DNA from: an uncultured Prevotellaceae bacterium
GTDB taxonomy: Bacteria; Bacteroidota; Bacteroidia; Bacteroidales; Bacteroidaceae
Direction of reading: 5' to 3'
DNA: 64,000 bases
NCBI GenBank assembly: GCA_900316475.1
Contig: ONDA01000002.1
Location: forward strand, 46,859 to 110,858
Below, piece after piece: positions 7,747 to 15,815 of this stretch; the first letter of the stretch is position 1; each line of letters opens with the position of its first letter. The position numbers were made by a program, and so were the translations under genes. Below the pieces are notes generated by a model. The model did not search any database. It was not told the DNA's origin and worked only from the letters and a program-made list of their open reading frames with translations.

Positions 7747-8238
7747 ATGGATGATTTCGTCCGGATTTTCAGGTCATCAGACGGTGACGTGTATCATATA
7801 ACATTGTCTGAAGATAACAATGTTTTATCTTTAGAGACCATAGAAGCATTGGAAGGTGTTACATTGGTTGGTATAGAACTCCGACGGCTTGTGGGTAGCC
7901 ATACAACAGGCCATTCTGTGCTTTCTGCTATAGAGGATACTATAGCGAAATTCTTTTCTGAAAAAGATGATGTCATTATTTGCTATTATTGTGATTTTAT
8001 TAATCCTATTCCACATACATCTAAAAACACGATGCCGCCACAAGAGTATCGGAGTAGATTGTTTGACAGAATGTTTCATCGGTATGTCAAGCTACATCAT
8101 ATCACGGACATTTGTTTGTCGGTAGTAGAAATAAATGGTATCAATGAAAAATATTATTTCCATGTCATTTATCGTGTATCTCATTCTCAACTTGCATCAT
8201 TGATTGGCCGTGATTTGAAGGATGGGTTTGATAAATAG
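7747..8238 (+). CDS. Protein of unknown function, resembles DUF6169
   Basis: 163 residues, no signal peptide or membrane segment. The pattern IEDTIAKFFSEKDDVIICYYCD, then YRSRLFDRMFHRYV, resembles small Bacteroidetes proteins labelled DUF6169 (helix, then IYxCD, then RxRLFxxWF), though I recall this only loosely. Codon use is more AT-rich than in the neighbouring GH3 gene, which hints at an accessory origin. It lies 3 nt after the 55-aa gene, and a strong terminator follows. Confidence 0.7.
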   Translation: MDDFVRIFRSSDGDVYHITLSEDNNVLSLETIEALEGVTLVGIELRRLVGSHTTGHSVLSAIEDTIAKFFSEKDDVIICYYCDFINPIPHTSKNTMPPQEYRSRLFDRMFHRYVKLHHITDICLSVVEINGINEKYYFHVIYRVSHSQLASLIGRDLKDGFDK

Positions 8239-8276
8239 CTTCTATATCGGGAGAATACCTATGGTCACAACAAACG

Positions 8277-8308
8277 AACCCTCGGGACGAACTGACGTCC
8301 CGAGGGTT
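8277..8308. terminator. Bidirectional terminator
   Basis: AACCCTCGGGACG (8277-8289) pairs perfectly with CGTCCCGAGGGTT (8296-8308). It separates the convergent genes at 7747-8238 (+) and 8332-8508 (-). Confidence 0.85.
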
Positions 8309-8331
8309 TCTGCTGATGTTATTTCTGTTAA

Positions 8332-8508
8332 TCAGAGTTCGTTCCAGAGGGAGTTCTCTTCGTATGAGAGCGACTCGCTTTCAGGGTTGTATCCCTCACT
8401 CTTTGCGCCGAGCGAACCTGCAAGGATGGTATTTTCAATGTTGACCACCACCAGCTGAACATAAGGTTTCTGATATGTCTTTTTCATATTGCGATTTTTC
8501 CTTTCCAT
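8332..8508 (-). CDS. Small peptide with LAGS motif (58 or 51 aa)
   Basis: The peptide reads KKTYQKPYVQLVVVNIEN, then TILAGSLGAKSEGY, and ends in an acidic stretch (SLSYEENSLWNEL). Many Prevotella genomes encode short peptides of the form MKKxYxKPxxxxxxL...LLAGS followed by a polar tail; their role is unknown to me. The start is at 8508 (MERKNRN) or, more like the family, 8487 (MKKTYQ). The ATG at 8508 is 3 nt after the stop of the large secreted protein gene, so both are in one transcript. The conserved half (leader-like, ending LAGS) before a variable tail recalls peptide precursors, which is inference. Confidence 0.75.
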   Translation of the reverse strand: MERKNRNMKKTYQKPYVQLVVVNIENTILAGSLGAKSEGYNPESESLSYEENSLWNEL

Positions 8509-8511
8509 AAT

Positions 8512-10645
8512 TTATTTTACAATAACCTTCTTACCATTCACGATGTAAAGACCCTTCTGAGGAGCAGCAACGCGCTGACCGCTGAGGCTGTAGACGGCAG
8601 TCGTCATGTCGGCCTTCTTCACGGTCTCAATGCCGGTCGTCTCGCCAAGGTCGAGATTCAGCGCACGGGCTCCTGCGCCAGATGCCTTCAAGTAAGCGCG
8701 GAAGGGCTTTACCGTGGCTGCCGTTTCAGTCACGAGGTAGAAGTTCACTCCATTAGCATTATTCTGCAGCACATAATTGTTGGCATCAGCAGCAGCCGTC
8801 ATTGTAGCATAACCACCGTTCAGCAGACCGTTGGTCACCTCGCCGTTAGCAGTAGCAGCGATACTAACATTAGAAGCCGTGAACTCATAATCACCAGCAG
8901 TAGCTTTGATCATCACGGGGCTATTAGCGGCAATAGCATCAACACTACTACTGGTGATAGTCTCGCCATTGACAGCTGTCAGATTGTAAGCCTCAACGCC
9001 TGTGGGCTTATCGGCACCAAAGGGAATCATCATCGTAGCGTAGCCGGCGTCGCTCACCTTCTTCGTGAACTTCGCGTTCGTAGCGGTGAAGGCAACAGGA
9101 GCCTTGTACGGCTGGCCGTCGGTCAGTTCGAGGTTGGCGCAAACGTTATCAACGATAACGTTCTTGGTGTTAGACAATTTACCAGCATTAGCCACAAACA
9201 GGCAGTTGGGATTGACAGATTCCAATGCAATAGCTGAAGTATTTGTAAGACCAGTTGCATCAACACATGTAGCTGTAGCATCTGTAAGAGCAGCGGTAAC
9301 ACTCGCCGTCTTGACACCATTACCACTAATTACATAATCATAAATTGGTTTTTCTTCAACCATATAGATACCCGAAATAGAAGAAGATGTTCCACTTGCT
9401 GGACGAATTGAAATCAACTTGTAATTATTAACTGAAGCGAAAACATCTGATAACAACAACTCATAATAGCCTTTTGCATTATTCCAAGTAAAATTGAAGG
9501 CTTGCTGTCCATTAGCAGATGAGTTAAAAAACAATGCACGAGGAGTATTGGAACCGTCTGAATATATCCTGATAGCTTTATAGCCCTCTACGTCTGAATA
9601 GTTTTGACAGTTCTCGCCACTCCAATCGACTCCATAATATGCAGCACCTGTCGCTTCGTTAACCCGATAATTAGGAGTATAACCTGTGGTCTCCCAGTTT
9701 TCGCCATTCTTATGATAATTCGTTAAGCCACTCATAAGCGCTTCTTCACCAGGATTTGCAGAAATCACGCTACTATAAAACTCAACAGAGGTAATAGTCA
9801 TTGAACCAGTTGTAGCTTTTGCTCCCCATATCCATGCTTCAATACTGGTTTCTTCTGCCATACTTGCAGCAATGTCTTTACGACCATAAATATTAGATCC
9901 ATATTTATATCTCCAACTATTAACTGAAATTCCATCAAGGATATCATCTCCAGAGTAATTCACCTTAAAACCGTAGACACTTGACATATCTACAGCAGGT
10001 GAAAAATCAATCTTTAAATATCCATTTGTATTACCTGGGTCTGCATATGAATTAGTAACAATCCCTGTTTGAGGGTCTAAAGAAATACATCCCCACGCTT
10101 TCAAATCTGTTACATCTACAACAGCCCTTCCTGTTGCGTCAAAGGCAAAAACAAATGGTTTCTCAATATAACAATCTGTAATAACTACCGACGCTTGATT
10201 TTCTCCATCTACAGTTTGCCCTGTTTTTGCACTCGTTGGGCTCCATATAGTAATATCATTAATACTCTCAAAATTACAAGTAGGATTAGCTTCTGCAAGT
10301 GCTGCAAGGTCAATATTGTTTTCTCCTGAAACAAGATTGTAATCAGCATAATGATCTGATGTATCTTTAATCCTCAACCTAACATTGTCAATATTATCGC
10401 TCATATCAGACAATGTGGCATGAATCTTAGTGTAAGTAGTAATATCTCCTGATGGAAGAGCCGTAAACAAAATCTGCCATCCATTAACTGCAGTGAATCC
10501 CATAGTGTTGGTTTCAGCATTCCATGTAGCACCTGTAGCTACAGAAATAGAAGCATACTTCTTAGTCGCATAAACAGAATTTACCCCCCCCCACTCCACA
10601 AACAAGCAGTGCGAAGGTGAGCATTAATTTTGTAAATTTTTTCAT
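8512..10645 (-). CDS. Large secreted protein with C-terminal sorting tail; signal peptide out of frame at a G9 tract
   Basis: The main frame (from 10605) encodes about 697 residues. Repeated jelly-roll-like segments have the look of carbohydrate-binding or surface-adhesion modules (WNAETNTMGFTAVNGWQILF, YLKIDFSPAVDMSSVYGFKV). The end VYSLSGQRV...GLYIVNGKKVIVK is the shared tail. A perfect signal peptide, MKKFTKLMLTFALLVCGV, starts at 10645 but is in another frame: a run of nine G (10584-10592 on the plus strand as C) separates the two. With eight G the product would read CGVGGVNSVYATKK, a natural continuation. This is either slipped-strand phase variation or a sequencing error. The ligand or role is unknown. 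Confidence 0.75.
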
Positions 10646-10704
10646 GTTTTTAGTGATTTAATTAATTATTATTGTTAATCGAAAAAATGTCCTTTAACGG
10701 TTTG

Positions 10705-10712
10705 CAAAGGTA
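10705..10712 (-). promoter_or_regulatory. -7 box TACCTTTG of the large secreted protein gene
   Basis: TACCTTTG (10712-10705, minus strand), about 60 nt before the ATG at 10645. No good TTTG lies at the usual distance. The rest of 10646-10814 is AT-rich leader without other clear signals. Confidence 0.45.
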
Positions 10713-10814
10713 CTACAAAAGGCGCAAACGGAGTAATTCGTTTGTTGCAAAAACTTTCAAAAATGTTTCATTACGGGCCGTTTTCCCTATTATGGTTGTT
10801 ATAAGCTTCTAAAT

Positions 10815-10902
10815 ATTAACAACGACAACAAGGACAACTTAGACAACTATCCTTCTGCGTTTGCAAGAAGAGTTGTCCAAAGTTGTCCTTGTTGTCGTTA
10901 AT
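10815..10902. repeat. Long imperfect inverted repeat, probable terminator of the glycogen operon
   Basis: ATTAAC...GACAACAAGGACAACT (from 10815) pairs with AGTTGTCCTTGTTGTCGTTAAT (ending 10902), with a second complementary pair (AGACAACT/AGTTGTCC) inside. The motif TTGTTGTCGTTAA occurs again just after it. It lies downstream of the minus-strand GH57 gene and upstream of the large secreted protein gene, so a transcription-ending role is likely. Confidence 0.6.
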
Positions 10903-10933
10903 AAAAATATCCTGTTGTCGTTAAACGATAGCT

Positions 10934-12313
10934 TTATGCTTCAGGCTCTGCCTTCTTCTCTGCGGCTTTCTTGGCAGACGCCTTCTTCGCAGCAGGTTTC
11001 TTGGCAGGCTTCTCGGCCTCGTACTTCTCGAGCTTGGCCTTCAGGCGGGTAATCTCCTTGTCCTTCATCTCAATCTCGTCACCCTGGTTCTTGATGGTGG
11101 TGAGCAGACCCTCGAGCTCGTCGTTGTCGATGTCGAGCGGATAGAGGGCGTTGACACGGTTGATGAAGTCGCCGAGGATGTTCATGTAGTTGGTGAAGGC
11201 ATCGAACGGTCCGCTGTAGATACCACGGTCGAGACCCACGTTAGAGGGCTTGGTGGTCATGAAGCGGAAGTTGTTGGAAGCCTGCAGATAGTCCCAGTCC
11301 TGATTGATGCGCGGGTCGTTGGCAATACGCAGACGGTCGGCCACGGAGTATAGCTTCTGGAAAGCCTCACGCTGCATGGCGTTGCCGAGCCAGCAGGAGC
11401 AGTCGCGCTCCTCGTCAACCCACGACAGGGTGTCGGGCACGTCGATGGCGCCTACGCTGGGCACCTTCATGCAGATCTCCGTCGGTGTGGCGAAGTCGAT
11501 GCCCTTCTCCTTGGCGCAGGCGGGCAGAGCCTTGAGGAATTCGAGGATGTTCGACGAGAGCGGCTGGGCAATGCCGAGAGCCGACAGCTCCATGAAGATG
11601 TTGATAATCTTCTCCTCCTCGGGGAAGCGGGCGATGCGGTCGATATAGGCATCGGCAAAGAGGGGATAGCCGTCCCACTCAGCGTTGTTGAAGCGCAGCG
11701 AGATGTCGTCAGAGAGTTCCACGTCGCGCAACAGCAGCTTCAGGTTGGGCGCAATGTTGCAGTTGTAGACGTAGTGTGGCGACTTCCAGCCCAATACGTG
11801 CTTGGCACCCTCGGTAAGCATACCCTTGAAGCCCATGGCAGCTATCTGGCCGCCGATGTCGTCGCTGTAGATGAGCGAAGAGTTGCGGGCCACGGTAGGC
11901 TTCTGGCCGAAGAGTTCCTCAATCTTCTTGCACTGCTTCTTGACGTCGAGGGCAAAGGTCTCCTCGTTGGCTAACGACGAGAGGCCGTGGCTGTAAGGCT
12001 CGGCCAGGAACTCCACGCAGCCCGTCTTGGCCAGCTCCTGCAGTTTGGCAATGACCTGCGGAGCATGATACTCCAGCTGCTCGATGCCCGTGCCGGAGAG
12101 CGAGAAGGCCACCTTGAAGTACTTGCCATGCTGGGCAATCATGTCGCCGATGGCGGTGAGTGCCGGCATATAGCTGCGCTCGGCAATGTCGGTGATGCTA
12201 CGCTCGTTCTCGTAGTCATCGTAATAGTAATGGTCGATACCGATGTCGAAGAAACGGTAGCGCTTCAGATGGATAATCTGATGTATCTCAAAATATAAAC
12301 AAATGGTTTTCAT
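10934..12313 (-). CDS. Glycoside hydrolase family 57 (alpha-amylase/glucanotransferase type)
   Basis: 459 residues, cytoplasmic (no signal peptide). GH57 features are the early MKTICLYFEIHQ, AFSLSGTGIEQLE, CVEFLAEPYSHGLSSL, and GMLTEGAKHVLGWKSPHYVY. The enzyme would act on alpha-1,4-glucan. It is the last gene of a three-gene glycogen operon, 48 nt after the glycosyltransferase. Odd: the C-terminus is a coiled-coil stretch (EIEMKDKEITRLKAKLEKYE) and then a Lys/Ala/Pro-rich tail (KKPAAKKASAKKAAEKK) that resembles histone-like tails and is not part of the GH57 fold. Confidence 0.9.
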   Translation of the reverse strand: MKTICLYFEIHQIIHLKRYRFFDIGIDHYYYDDYENERSITDIAERSYMPALTAIGDMIAQHGKYFKVAFSLSGTGIEQLEYHAPQVIAKLQELAKTGCVEFLAEPYSHGLSSLANEETFALDVKKQCKKIEELFGQKPTVARNSSLIYSDDIGGQIAAMGFKGMLTEGAKHVLGWKSPHYVYNCNIAPNLKLLLRDVELSDDISLRFNNAEWDGYPLFADAYIDRIARFPEEEKIINIFMELSALGIAQPLSSNILEFLKALPACAKEKGIDFATPTEICMKVPSVGAIDVPDTLSWVDEERDCSCWLGNAMQREAFQKLYSVADRLRIANDPRINQDWDYLQASNNFRFMTTKPSNVGLDRGIYSGPFDAFTNYMNILGDFINRVNALYPLDIDNDELEGLLTTIKNQGDEIEMKDKEITRLKAKLEKYEAEKPAKKPAAKKASAKKAAEKKAEPEA

Positions 12314-12321
12314 GTTCTTTT

Positions 12322-12347
12322 ATCGTTTAATCGTTTAATCGTTTAAT
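12322..12347. repeat. 8-bp tandem repeat TCGTTTAA, three copies
   Basis: TCGTTTAA repeats head to tail in the 48-nt spacer between the GH57 and glycosyltransferase genes. A copy-number change here would alter only spacing within the operon. Confidence 0.85.
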
Positions 12348-12361
12348 CGTCTTGTTGTTAC

Positions 12362-13636
12362 TTAGGCGGTTTCCCAGCCGAGCGTGCGGCGATAGAGCGT
12401 GCGGATCCAGCGACCCACCTTCTCCCAGGTTATCTGGTCTACCTCGCGCTTGCCCTCTTCCTTGAGATACTGGAAGAGCGACTCGTTCATACAGATGCTG
12501 TAGATGGCATCGGCCAGGGCGTGGATGTCCCAGTAGTCTACCTTGATGCAGTTGTTGAGAATCTCGGCACAGCCAGACTGCTTGGAGATGATCGACGGCG
12601 TGCCGCACTGCATAGCCTCGAGGGGCGAGATGCCGAAGGGCTCACTGACCGACGGCATGACGTAGACGTCGGAAGCTTTCAGGCACTCATACACCTGCTT
12701 GCCGCGCATGAATCCGGGGAAGTGGAAACGGTCGGCTATGCCGCGCTCGGCGGCGAGGTGAATCATGGCGTCCATCATGTCGCCGGAGCCTGCCATGCAG
12801 AAGCGGACGTTGCGCGTGCGGTGGAGCACCATCGTGGCGGCCTCGACGAAGTATTCGGGGCCTTTCTGCATGGTGATACGTCCGAGGAACGTGACGATTT
12901 TCTCCTTGCCGGTGTGGTCGGGACGCGGGATGTCCTGATACTCCTGCGGCAGAGGATAGACGGCGTTGTGGACGGTGAAGCACTTACGCGGATCCTGGTG
13001 ATACTGGTTGATGACCGTCTGGCGTGTCAGCTCCGACACACACATGATGCAGTCGGCCCAGTCCATGCCGTTCTTCTCGATAGAGTAGACGGTGGGGTTC
13101 ACCTTACCGCGAGAGCGGTCGAAGTCGGTGGCGTGAACGTGGATGCACAGGGGCTTGCCGCTGACCTGCTTGGCATGGATGCCAGCGGGGAAGGTCAGCC
13201 AGTCGTGAGCATGAATGATGTCGAACTCCTCGGTGCGGGCCACCTGGCCGGCGATGATCGAGTAGTTGTTGATTTCCTCATGCAGGTTGCCAGGATAGCC
13301 TCCGGCAAACTCCATAGCGCCCAAGTCGTTGACGTTCATATAGTTGAAGTCGGCATAGATGTGCTCGCGGAGCTTGAAATAGTAGTCGGGGTCCATGATG
13401 TTCCCTACCCTGCTCTTCACATAGTCGTAGTCGACGTCGCGGTAGGCAATGGGCACAGCATTCATAGCCACGATGCGGCAGGCGTGTTGGCTCTCGTCGC
13501 CAAAGGGATGCGGCAGGCAGAGCACGGTCTCGATGTCGCCCTGGGCCTTCAGACCCTCAGAAATGCCATAGTTTGCGGTGGCCAGTCCACCGAACACGTG
13601 AGGAGGATACTCCCATCCAAACATTAATACTTTCAT
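12362..13636 (-). CDS. Glycogen synthase-like glycosyltransferase (GT4/GT5 fold)
   Basis: 424 residues. The N-terminus MKVLMFGWEYPPHVFGGLA is the starch/glycogen synthase-like domain; the C-terminal half has FLGRITMQKGPEYFVEA and the donor-binding motif EPFGISPLEAMQCGTPSI. It likely extends alpha-1,4-glucan from a nucleotide sugar. It sits 16 nt after the debranching enzyme gene, the usual Bacteroidales glycogen arrangement. Confidence 0.88.
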   Translation of the reverse strand: MKVLMFGWEYPPHVFGGLATANYGISEGLKAQGDIETVLCLPHPFGDESQHACRIVAMNAVPIAYRDVDYDYVKSRVGNIMDPDYYFKLREHIYADFNYMNVNDLGAMEFAGGYPGNLHEEINNYSIIAGQVARTEEFDIIHAHDWLTFPAGIHAKQVSGKPLCIHVHATDFDRSRGKVNPTVYSIEKNGMDWADCIMCVSELTRQTVINQYHQDPRKCFTVHNAVYPLPQEYQDIPRPDHTGKEKIVTFLGRITMQKGPEYFVEAATMVLHRTRNVRFCMAGSGDMMDAMIHLAAERGIADRFHFPGFMRGKQVYECLKASDVYVMPSVSEPFGISPLEAMQCGTPSIISKQSGCAEILNNCIKVDYWDIHALADAIYSICMNESLFQYLKEEGKREVDQITWEKVGRWIRTLYRRTLGWETA

Positions 13637-13652
13637 ACAGCGTTCCTCCTAT

Positions 13653-15602
13653 TTACTTTTGATATGAATACTTCTCTAAGAGCTTCAGCGTGCGCAGGAT
13701 TTCGGCCACGTTCATGGCGAAGGCCATAGCGCCGCGTCCGTGGAACGGCGGGTTGCCGTCGAAGAGCTCGGAGATGGTACCGATAGCGTGATAGTCAATC
13801 TCGTCCTCGTAGCCCACCATCTGCCGCTCGATGAACGACAGGCGTGAGCGCTTATAGAGTTTCAGGCAGGCCTCCATGTAGAAGCCGCCGAGCCACGGCC
13901 AGGCCGTTCCCTGGTGGTAGGCATAGTCGCGCTGTGTCTGCGGACCGACGTACATCGGGTTGTAGCCGCCACTCTTCGGCGACAGCGAGCGCAGGCCCTT
14001 CGGGGTGAGCAGTTCGCGCGTACATATATCTACTACGCTCTTCATCTGCTGCTGCGACAGCGGCGAGTAGTCTAAAGCGACGGCGAAAATCATGTTCGGA
14101 CGCACCGACCAGTCCATGTTCGTACCGTCCACATAGTCAAGCAGATAGCCGTATTCGTTAACGAAAGTCTCGACAAACGACTGCTTGGCCAGCGCGGCAC
14201 GCTGCTCCAGCGCGTCGGCCTTCTCCTGGTTACCCTGTTCGGCCAGCATGGCGGCACAGAACTTCAAGGCATTGTACCACAGGGCGTTGAACTCGACGAT
14301 ATAGCCCGAACGGGGCACGACGGGACGGCCGTTGGCCGTGGAGTTCATCCAGGTGACGGCCTTGTCGCGACCGTTGGAGTAAACGAGTCCGTTCTCGTCG
14401 AGACGGAGGTTGGGATGACCGCCGGCAATGATATAGTCGACAATGTCGGCCACCAGCTTGCCATACAGGCGGTAGCCCTCGTCCTTGCCGACAAACTTGA
14501 CGTACTGCTGCACAGACCAGATGGCCCACAGGGGCACGTCGGGCTGCTCTATCTCGTAAATCTTCACCGACAGCGGCTTTTCTTCCATAAAATCGCGCAG
14601 TCCCTTCTCGGCGGTCTTCATCACCAGCTCGAAGTAGTCGCGCTCGTCGATGGCCAGCGTCAGACCGGGCAGGGCGATGAACGTGTCGCGGGCACGGGCC
14701 TTGAACCAAGGATAACCGGCCAGCAGGTAGCGGTCGTCATTCTTCTGACGGTTATGGAACTGATGGGCGGCGGTGACCAGGATATGATAGAAGTTGTCGC
14801 GAGGGGCGCGCAGGGCCACCTCGTCGTCGAAGAGCTTCTTCAGACCCGCGGCCTTTGTCTGCGACGTAGAGGCGGCGAAGACAATAGACTCGCCCTTCTT
14901 GATGGGCATCTCGAAATAACCGGGCACGTAGAGATCCTCGTTGGAGGCGTAGCCACGCTCCTGCTCCTTCGGATACTCGATGCCGCGATACCAGTCGGGC
15001 ATGAAGATGAACTCGTTCTTCTTAGAGAACTGCATATACAGGTCGGGATAGCCGGCATACATGCAGGTCTTGATACCATGGTCCACCTCGGTGTACTCGC
15101 GGCTGGCCGTCATGTTCTCATGGGTGAACTGGCGCACAGAGCGGAAAGCGAGGAAGGGACGGAAACGCAGCGTCGTGGCCGAATGGGCATCGACCAGCGT
15201 GTAGCGGATGAGGATGCGGTCCTCGTAGGCCTGGAAGATGACTTCCTTCTTCAGGACGACACCGCCCACACGATAGGTGGTCGTCGGCACGAGACTGGCA
15301 TCAAACTCACGAATGTACTTGTGTCCGTTAGGACTGAATGTGTTGCCCTGATACTTGTGGAGACCGAGGTTGAACTCCGCGCCATGCTGGATGACCGTAC
15401 AGTCGAGCGACGACAACAACACATGGTTGTCGTCGTCCAGTTCGGGTACGGGAACGACCAGCAGACCGTGGTACTTACGGGTGTTACAATCGACGAGCGT
15501 CGACGAACTGTAAGCACCAGAACGGTTGGTACGGAGCAATTCACGACGCAGACTCTCCTGAAGGTTAGTCATCACGGCTTTTTCGAATCGTAAATAACTC
15601 AT
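13653..15602 (-). CDS. Glycogen debranching enzyme (amylo-alpha-1,6-glucosidase type, GH133)
   Basis: 649 residues, no signal peptide. The N-terminal beta domain (NRSGAYSSSTLVDCNTRKYHGLLV) is typical of bacterial GDE proteins; the C-terminal (alpha/alpha)6 barrel has WFKARARDTFIALPGLTL and GTAWPWLGGFYMEA. It hydrolyses alpha-1,6 branch stubs. It is the first gene of the glycogen operon, with a good promoter 50 nt upstream. Confidence 0.92.
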   Translation of the reverse strand: MSYLRFEKAVMTNLQESLRRELLRTNRSGAYSSSTLVDCNTRKYHGLLVVPVPELDDDNHVLLSSLDCTVIQHGAEFNLGLHKYQGNTFSPNGHKYIREFDASLVPTTTYRVGGVVLKKEVIFQAYEDRILIRYTLVDAHSATTLRFRPFLAFRSVRQFTHENMTASREYTEVDHGIKTCMYAGYPDLYMQFSKKNEFIFMPDWYRGIEYPKEQERGYASNEDLYVPGYFEMPIKKGESIVFAASTSQTKAAGLKKLFDDEVALRAPRDNFYHILVTAAHQFHNRQKNDDRYLLAGYPWFKARARDTFIALPGLTLAIDERDYFELVMKTAEKGLRDFMEEKPLSVKIYEIEQPDVPLWAIWSVQQYVKFVGKDEGYRLYGKLVADIVDYIIAGGHPNLRLDENGLVYSNGRDKAVTWMNSTANGRPVVPRSGYIVEFNALWYNALKFCAAMLAEQGNQEKADALEQRAALAKQSFVETFVNEYGYLLDYVDGTNMDWSVRPNMIFAVALDYSPLSQQQMKSVVDICTRELLTPKGLRSLSPKSGGYNPMYVGPQTQRDYAYHQGTAWPWLGGFYMEACLKLYKRSRLSFIERQMVGYEDEIDYHAIGTISELFDGNPPFHGRGAMAFAMNVAEILRTLKLLEKYSYQK

Positions 15603-15651
15603 AGTTCCTATTTTAAGGTTGTAAATTTTATTGCTTTAGATTTTGATAGCC

Positions 15652-15682
15652 CAAAGGTAAGCATTTTTTGTCAGTACACAAA
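15652..15682 (-). promoter_or_regulatory. Promoter of the glycogen operon
   Basis: TTTG (15682-15679), 19 nt, TACCTTTG (15659-15652) on the minus strand. The leader is about 45 nt. The remaining spacer to 15815 shows no clear promoter for the plus-strand gene. Confidence 0.8.
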
Positions 15683-15815
15683 GGAATTAAGGATATTTAA
15701 GATATCTACAAAAAAATGAGAGGCAAATTAAACCATTTAACAGGGAAAAAGTCTATAATATTGGACGTGTATAAGTCATTTAGGAAAATATTACATCAAT
15801 AACCCTAACCAACAC

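Noticed and set aside
12521-15593. Long plus-strand frames (12521-13627, 14415-15593) over the glycogen operon
   Set aside because: Antisense shadows of the glycosyltransferase and debranching enzyme genes.
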